Below, one piece after another: positions 6,286 to 8,482 of a stretch of 8,482 bases of DNA. The stretch is from CAUYXJ01 sp963577065 (lineage in GTDB: Bacteria > Chloroflexota > Dehalococcoidia > Tepidiformales > Tepidiformaceae), in the NCBI GenBank assembly GCA_963577065.1, contig CAUYXJ010000107.1, forward strand, positions 1 to 8,482, given 5' to 3'. Below the pieces are notes generated by a model. That model made no database searches. It was not told the origin of the DNA and saw only the letters and a list, made by a program, of their open reading frames with translations. Numbering within the stretch: position 1 is the stretch's first letter; the number at the start of each line of letters is the position of its first letter. The translations under genes were made by a program, and so were the position numbers.

Positions 6286-6327
6286 TCTGACACCAGCGGT
6301 CGGTCATCACCGGCCGCTGGTGTCAGA
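6286..6327. other. Long perfect hairpin (14 bp plus 5 more bp, tetraloop)
   Basis: Positions 6286-6299 are an exact reverse complement of 6314-6327 (14 bp). Pairing continues inward for 5 more positions (6300 with 6313 as T-G, then 6301-6304 with 6309-6312), leaving the 4-nt loop 6305-6308. This is by far the strongest inverted repeat seen in the window. It has no T-run on either side. It begins, on the minus strand, at a TGA that closes the gene tail at 6323-6415, so a U-less terminator for a lost minus-strand gene is the simplest reading. Alternatives are an operator or leader hairpin for the nitroreductase. Confidence 0.7.
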
Positions 6328-6415
6328 CGCGGGTGCGCAGAAGAGCGATGATCTCGTCCACTGTGGCAACGCGCCAGACCTCGGCCTGCTGGAACCCGAG
6401 TCCCGCGCAGTGTAC
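6323..6415 (-). pseudogene. Possible C-terminal tail of a lost gene
   Basis: On the minus strand, 30 sense codons then TGA (6323-6325) read as ...GLGFQQAEVWRV followed by ATVDEIIALLRTRV. Most codons end in G or C, as in neighbouring genes, and the peptide looks like an ordinary amphipathic C-terminal helix. An in-frame TGA at 6416-6418 precedes it and there is no start codon or ribosome binding site, so it cannot be a gene by itself. The family is not recognised. The stop falls inside the stem of the hairpin at 6286-6327, as expected if the hairpin was that gene's terminator. Confidence 0.4.
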
Positions 6416-6423
6416 TCAGCACG

Positions 6424-6515
6424 TCCCACATCTGGGTGAATCGGGATGGGTCAAATCGTGGGAATCCCACACCCAACCTGGTCCTCGCGCCTGCGATAAT
6501 CGTTCCCACTTGGGA
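6424..6515 (+). promoter_or_regulatory. msrA promoter with repeated TCCCAC/GTGGGA sites
   Basis: TGC-GATAAT at 6492-6500 is an extended -10 (TGn plus a five-of-six match to TATAAT), 23 nt before the msrA ATG; no good -35 is visible, which suits an extended -10 promoter. TCCCAC occurs three times, at 6424-6429, 6465-6470 and 6504-6509, spaced 41 and 39 nt. The middle copy is half of a perfect palindrome, GTGGGA-A-TCCCAC (6458-6470), just upstream of the -35 region. The last is part of TCCCA-CT-TGGGA (6504-6515), which overlaps the expected transcription start and the ribosome binding site. The pattern suggests a regulator binding around the promoter; this is inference. Confidence 0.5.
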
Positions 6516-6523
6516 GGTGTGCG

Positions 6524-7183
6524 ATGACGAACTGGTTTGGCCGCGGGAAGAGGGCCGGGATGGTGGATAGGGCGGAGGCGTTGCCGGGCCGCTCGGGAAC
6601 GATGGTGCTCAGCGGCCGGCACTTCATCAGCGGCGCCTCGATCGTGCCGCCCTTCCCCGCCGGAAGCGAGACGGCGGTCTTCGGCATGGGCTGCTTCTGG
6701 GGTGCCGAGCGCATCTTTTGGCAGACTCCCGGCGTGATCACCACGGCCGTCGGCTACGCGGGCGGATATACGCCCAACCCGACGTATGAAGAGGCCTGCT
6801 CCGGGCGCAGCGGGCACACCGAGGCCGTCCTCGTGGTGTTCGACCCCCAGACGATCAGCCTCGAGGCCCTGCTCAAGGTCTTCTGGGAAGCGCACAATCC
6901 CACGCAGGGCATGCGCCAGGGCAACGATGTCGGCACCCAGTACCGCTCGGCGATCTACTGGACCGGCGAGTCCCAGCGAGAGGCCGCGGAGTCCTCGCGC
7001 GAACACTACGAGGCCGAGCTGGCGAAGCACGGCATGGGGCCAATCAGCACCGAGATCGCGGAGGCGGGCGAGTTCTACTACGCCGAGGAGTACCACCAGC
7101 AGTACCTCGGCAAGGACCTGAACGGCTACTGTGGGATCGCTGGGACCGGCGTGAGCTGTCCCGTGGGCGTCGCCACGAACTAA
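6524..7183 (+). CDS. msrA: Peptide-methionine (S)-S-oxide reductase MsrA
   Basis: A 219-residue MsrA, which reduces methionine-S-sulfoxide in proteins and free methionine using thioredoxin, repairing oxidative damage in the cytoplasm. The active-site motif GCFWGAER is at residues 56-63 with catalytic Cys57. VGYAGGYTPNPTYEEACSGRSGH (split as VGYAGGYTPNPT at 76-87 and YEEACSGRSGH at 88-98), FWEAHNPTQ (120-128) and DVGTQYRSAIY (135-145) are diagnostic. Resolving cysteines are visible as Cys203 (GYCG) and Cys212 (GVSCPVG). Residues 1-49 form the N-terminal extension common to longer MsrA proteins (ALPGR near 19-23). The ATG at 6524 follows GGGAGGT (6512-6518) by 5 nt. It has its own promoter, diverges from the nitroreductase operon, and has a G-quadruplex motif 5 nt after the stop. 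Confidence 0.97.
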   Translation: MTNWFGRGKRAGMVDRAEALPGRSGTMVLSGRHFISGASIVPPFPAGSETAVFGMGCFWGAERIFWQTPGVITTAVGYAGGYTPNPTYEEACSGRSGHTEAVLVVFDPQTISLEALLKVFWEAHNPTQGMRQGNDVGTQYRSAIYWTGESQREAAESSREHYEAELAKHGMGPISTEIAEAGEFYYAEEYHQQYLGKDLNGYCGIAGTGVSCPVGVATN

Positions 7184-7188
7184 GCATC

Positions 7189-7209
7189 GGGCGCGGGCGC
7201 GGGGCCGGG
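7189..7209 (+). other. G-quadruplex motif 5 nt after the msrA stop
   Basis: G-tracts at 7189-7191, 7195-7197, 7201-7204 and 7207-7209 have loops of 3, 3 and 2 nt, a compact canonical motif on the mRNA strand. No T-run terminator follows. Possible roles are 3'-end formation, mRNA protection or transcriptional pausing before the LLM gene; none is shown by sequence. Confidence 0.6.
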
Positions 7210-7270
7210 CGCACGACGCCTTGCCCACGATCGACTACCGTACTGCGGCGCTCACCCGCCTGCCCTGAGC

Positions 7271-7305
7271 GCGCGGATCGGTCCCTCCGCGGGCAGGGTC
7301 CGCGC
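7271..7305. repeat. GC-rich inverted repeat upstream of the LLM gene
   Basis: GCGCGGA at 7271-7277 pairs with TCCGCGC at 7299-7305 across 21 nt. A competing pairing, CCTGCCC at 7259-7265 with GGGCAGG at 7291-7297, uses part of the same loop. Two mutually exclusive 7-bp stems could be structural or regulatory, but in sequence this GC-rich chance is a real possibility. Confidence 0.25.
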
Positions 7306-7359
7306 CTTCCCGATCGGGGTAATCAGCGGCCGGCCTAGCGCTGCCGACAGGAGTGCCCC

Positions 7360-8361
7360 ATGCCCTACTCCCTCGCCATCGGTCTCGGCTCCCGGGGCGC
7401 GCGCGACCGCGACGAGATCCTCGACCGCCTTCGTGCGGCCGACGATGCCGGGGTCGAATCCGCGTGGGTGTCCGAGTCCTGGGGCGAAGATGCCTTCACC
7501 CTCATGGGCCAGATCGTCGCGGAGACGAAGCACATCCAGGTCGGCTCCTCGATCGTCAACGTCTTCTCGCGCACCCCCGGAGCGTTGGCGCAGCACTTCG
7601 CCACCCTCGACAACGTCTCCGAAGGGCGCATGCTGATCGGCCTCGGGGCGAGCGGCGCGAACGTGATCGAGCAGTTCCACGGCCTGCCCTTCGAGCGCCC
7701 GCTGCAGCGGCTGCGCGAGTACACCGAGATCATCAACTGTCTCATCGCCGGGGAGAAGCTGAACTACGAGGGCGAGATCTTCCGGTTCAACCGCGGCTTC
7801 ACGATGAACATGGAGCGCCGCCGCGATCACATTCCCGTGTACTTCGCCACACTCTCGCCGCGCAGCGTGCGCCTCACGGCCGAGATCGCGGACGGCTGGC
7901 TGCCGATCTGGACACCGATCGAGAAGCTCGGCGGGGCCGTTTCCGCGATCCGTGAGATGTCCGTCGCTGCGGGCAGGCCCGCCGATGCGGTGCGTGTGCG
8001 CTCGGCCGGGGGCATCACGGTCACGAAGGATGTCGAACGTGCGCGCGCCGGCGTGGCCGGAACCTTCGCGTTCTACATCGCGCGCATGGGCGTCTTCTAC
8101 GCGAAGCACCTCACCCGCCTCGGCTACGGCGAGCTGGTCGCGAAGATCCAGAAGGCTTGGGCTGAGGGCGGCTCGGGGGCCGGTGTGGGCGCGGTGCCCC
8201 CGGAGCTGCAACAGTCGCTGACGCTCGTGACGGATTCCGTCGAACAGGCGCGCGAGCGCCTCGCCGAAGAGGAGGCGGCGGGCTGCACGCTTCACTCCGT
8301 GAGCGTGGACGCCGATTCCCCCGCGGAGCTTCAGCGGATCTACGAAGCCCTTGCGCGATAA
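7360..8361 (+). CDS. LLM-class flavin-dependent oxidoreductase (luciferase-like, possibly F420-dependent)
   Basis: A 333-residue luciferase-like monooxygenase-superfamily protein, a TIM barrel that uses reduced FMN or F420 to oxidise or reduce organic substrates. Visible blocks are the first strand SLAIGLGSRG (residues 4-13), AGVESAWVSESWGEDAF (30-46), GSSIVNVFSRTPGALAQ (62-78), SEGRMLIGLGASG (87-99), GLPFERPLQRLREYTEI (108-124) and VYFATLSPRSVRLTAEIADGW (split as VYFATLSPRS at 160-169 and VRLTAEIADGW after it). The last is typical of F420-dependent methylene-tetrahydromethanopterin-reductase-like members. The ATG at 7360 follows AGGAG (7349-7353) by 6 nt. It lies 176 nt after msrA on the same strand; whether they are co-transcribed is unclear. 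A G-quadruplex motif sits 18 nt after its stop and another lies inside the gene. Family firm, cofactor and substrate unknown. Confidence 0.93.
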   Translation: MPYSLAIGLGSRGARDRDEILDRLRAADDAGVESAWVSESWGEDAFTLMGQIVAETKHIQVGSSIVNVFSRTPGALAQHFATLDNVSEGRMLIGLGASGANVIEQFHGLPFERPLQRLREYTEIINCLIAGEKLNYEGEIFRFNRGFTMNMERRRDHIPVYFATLSPRSVRLTAEIADGWLPIWTPIEKLGGAVSAIREMSVAAGRPADAVRVRSAGGITVTKDVERARAGVAGTFAFYIARMGVFYAKHLTRLGYGELVAKIQKAWAEGGSGAGVGAVPPELQQSLTLVTDSVEQARERLAEEEAAGCTLHSVSVDADSPAELQRIYEALAR

Positions 8362-8482
8362 GGGGAAGCGAGCGAGCGCGGGGTGCGGGAGTGGGTGGGG
8401 ACCGAGCGCAGCGAGCGATAAGCGAGCGCGCAGGCGGAGCGGCCGGTAGGCCGCGGAACCGGAGCGGCCGAGCGCGGGTGGG
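8362..8482. repeat. GAGCG-rich low-complexity tail at the window edge
   Basis: The pentamer GAGCG begins at 8370, 8374, 8404, 8413, 8424, 8437, 8462 and 8470, eight copies in about 105 nt. CGGAGCGGCCG occurs at 8435-8445 and 8460-8470 (period 25). GCGGCC at 8439-8444 pairs with GGCCGC at 8449-8454 around GGTA. No coding signal is seen. It may be a 3' untranslated region with degenerate repeats; the element continues past the window. Confidence 0.6.
8380..8400 (+). other. G-quadruplex motif after the LLM oxidoreductase gene
   Basis: G-tracts at 8380-8383, 8387-8389, 8393-8395 and 8397-8400 have loops of 3, 3 and 1 nt, again on the mRNA strand, starting 18 nt after the stop. The 1-nt loop and 4-G end tracts make this the motif most likely to fold. 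No T-run terminator is present. Confidence 0.6.

Larger units (their letters stand above)
6229..6523. promoter_or_regulatory. Divergent intergenic region between the nitroreductase and msrA
   Basis: This 295-nt gap carries the nitroreductase ribosome binding site (complement of 6234-6238), a 42-nt hairpin, a gene tail on the minus strand and the msrA promoter, each listed separately. I could not identify a good -10 for the nitroreductase. If transcription starts left of the hairpin, the promoter lies in 6240-6285. If it starts right of it, the hairpin is in the leader. Confidence 0.5.

Noticed and set aside
5265..6351. Long alternative frames on both strands over the nitroreductase and PPOX genes
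   Set aside because: Both real genes have motif support; the alternatives are Arg/Ser/Pro-rich shadows.
6434..6572. Looser four-tract G-rich runs at 6434-6462 and 6545-6572
   Set aside because: Each has one loop longer than 7 nt (9 and 10 nt), so they fail the canonical rule.
6416..7228. 270-codon minus-strand open frame opposite msrA
   Set aside because: msrA is unmistakable in the other direction; this frame has no recognisable motif.
8159..8189. Canonical G-quadruplex motif inside the LLM gene (loops 4, 6 and 7)
   Set aside because: It lies in a Gly/Ala-rich coding stretch (EGGSGAGVGA) that explains the G-runs, and its loops are long. Kept only as a background case for the stop-codon motifs.
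7252..8295. 347-codon minus-strand open frame opposite the LLM gene
   Set aside because: Antisense shadow of a clear LLM-family protein, with low-complexity Arg/Ala/Gly/His-rich sequence and no ribosome binding site of note.

Overview
The window is a GC-rich bacterial chromosomal segment (about 65-70% G+C by eye) with strong Shine-Dalgarno sites. It is packed with enzymes of catabolic and redox families: phosphotriesterase-like amidohydrolase, ThuA-like, YceI-like, TauD/TfdA dioxygenase, PPOX flavin/F420-type, nitroreductase, MsrA and LLM flavin-dependent oxidoreductase. Flavin/F420-type families beside an N-terminally anchored YceI protein fit a high-GC Actinobacteria- or Chloroflexi-like genome. 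No taxonomic marker is present, so this is inference. There is no phage, transposase, CRISPR, tRNA or rRNA signal.

Layout, left to right. (1) 15-968, minus: phosphotriesterase-like hydrolase, divergent from (2) 1144-1968, plus: ThuA-like protein; they share a 175-nt promoter region. (3) 2088-2854, plus: membrane-anchored YceI-like gene broken by a one-base frameshift near 2424. (4) 2855-3304: a gap holding, on the minus strand at 2983-3209, a decayed isocitrate lyase/PEP mutase-family fragment split over three frames. (5) 3305-4120, plus: TauD/TfdA-type dioxygenase, convergent with (6) 4217-5023, minus: an orphan membrane-anchored protein of lower G+C. (7) 6228 down to 5180, minus: a nitroreductase followed 32 nt later by a PPOX-fold protein, probably an operon. 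(8) 6229-6523: a divergent intergenic region with a long hairpin, an apparent lost-gene tail ending in that hairpin, and an msrA promoter with repeated TCCCAC sites. (9) 6524-7183, plus: msrA. (10) 7360-8361, plus: LLM-class oxidoreductase. (11) 8362-8482: a G-rich, GAGCG-repeated tail.

The intact genes look like an accessory set for oxidation and reduction of small organic molecules, with methionine sulfoxide repair alongside. No single pathway can be reconstructed. The most unusual signal is non-coding: three plus-strand genes (ThuA-like, msrA, LLM) each carry a canonical four-tract G-quadruplex motif on the mRNA strand at, or within 18 nt of, the stop codon. Only one other such motif was found by eye in the window. 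Three separate signs of gene decay (frameshifted YceI gene, mutase remnant, gene tail at 6323-6415) suggest a region in turnover.
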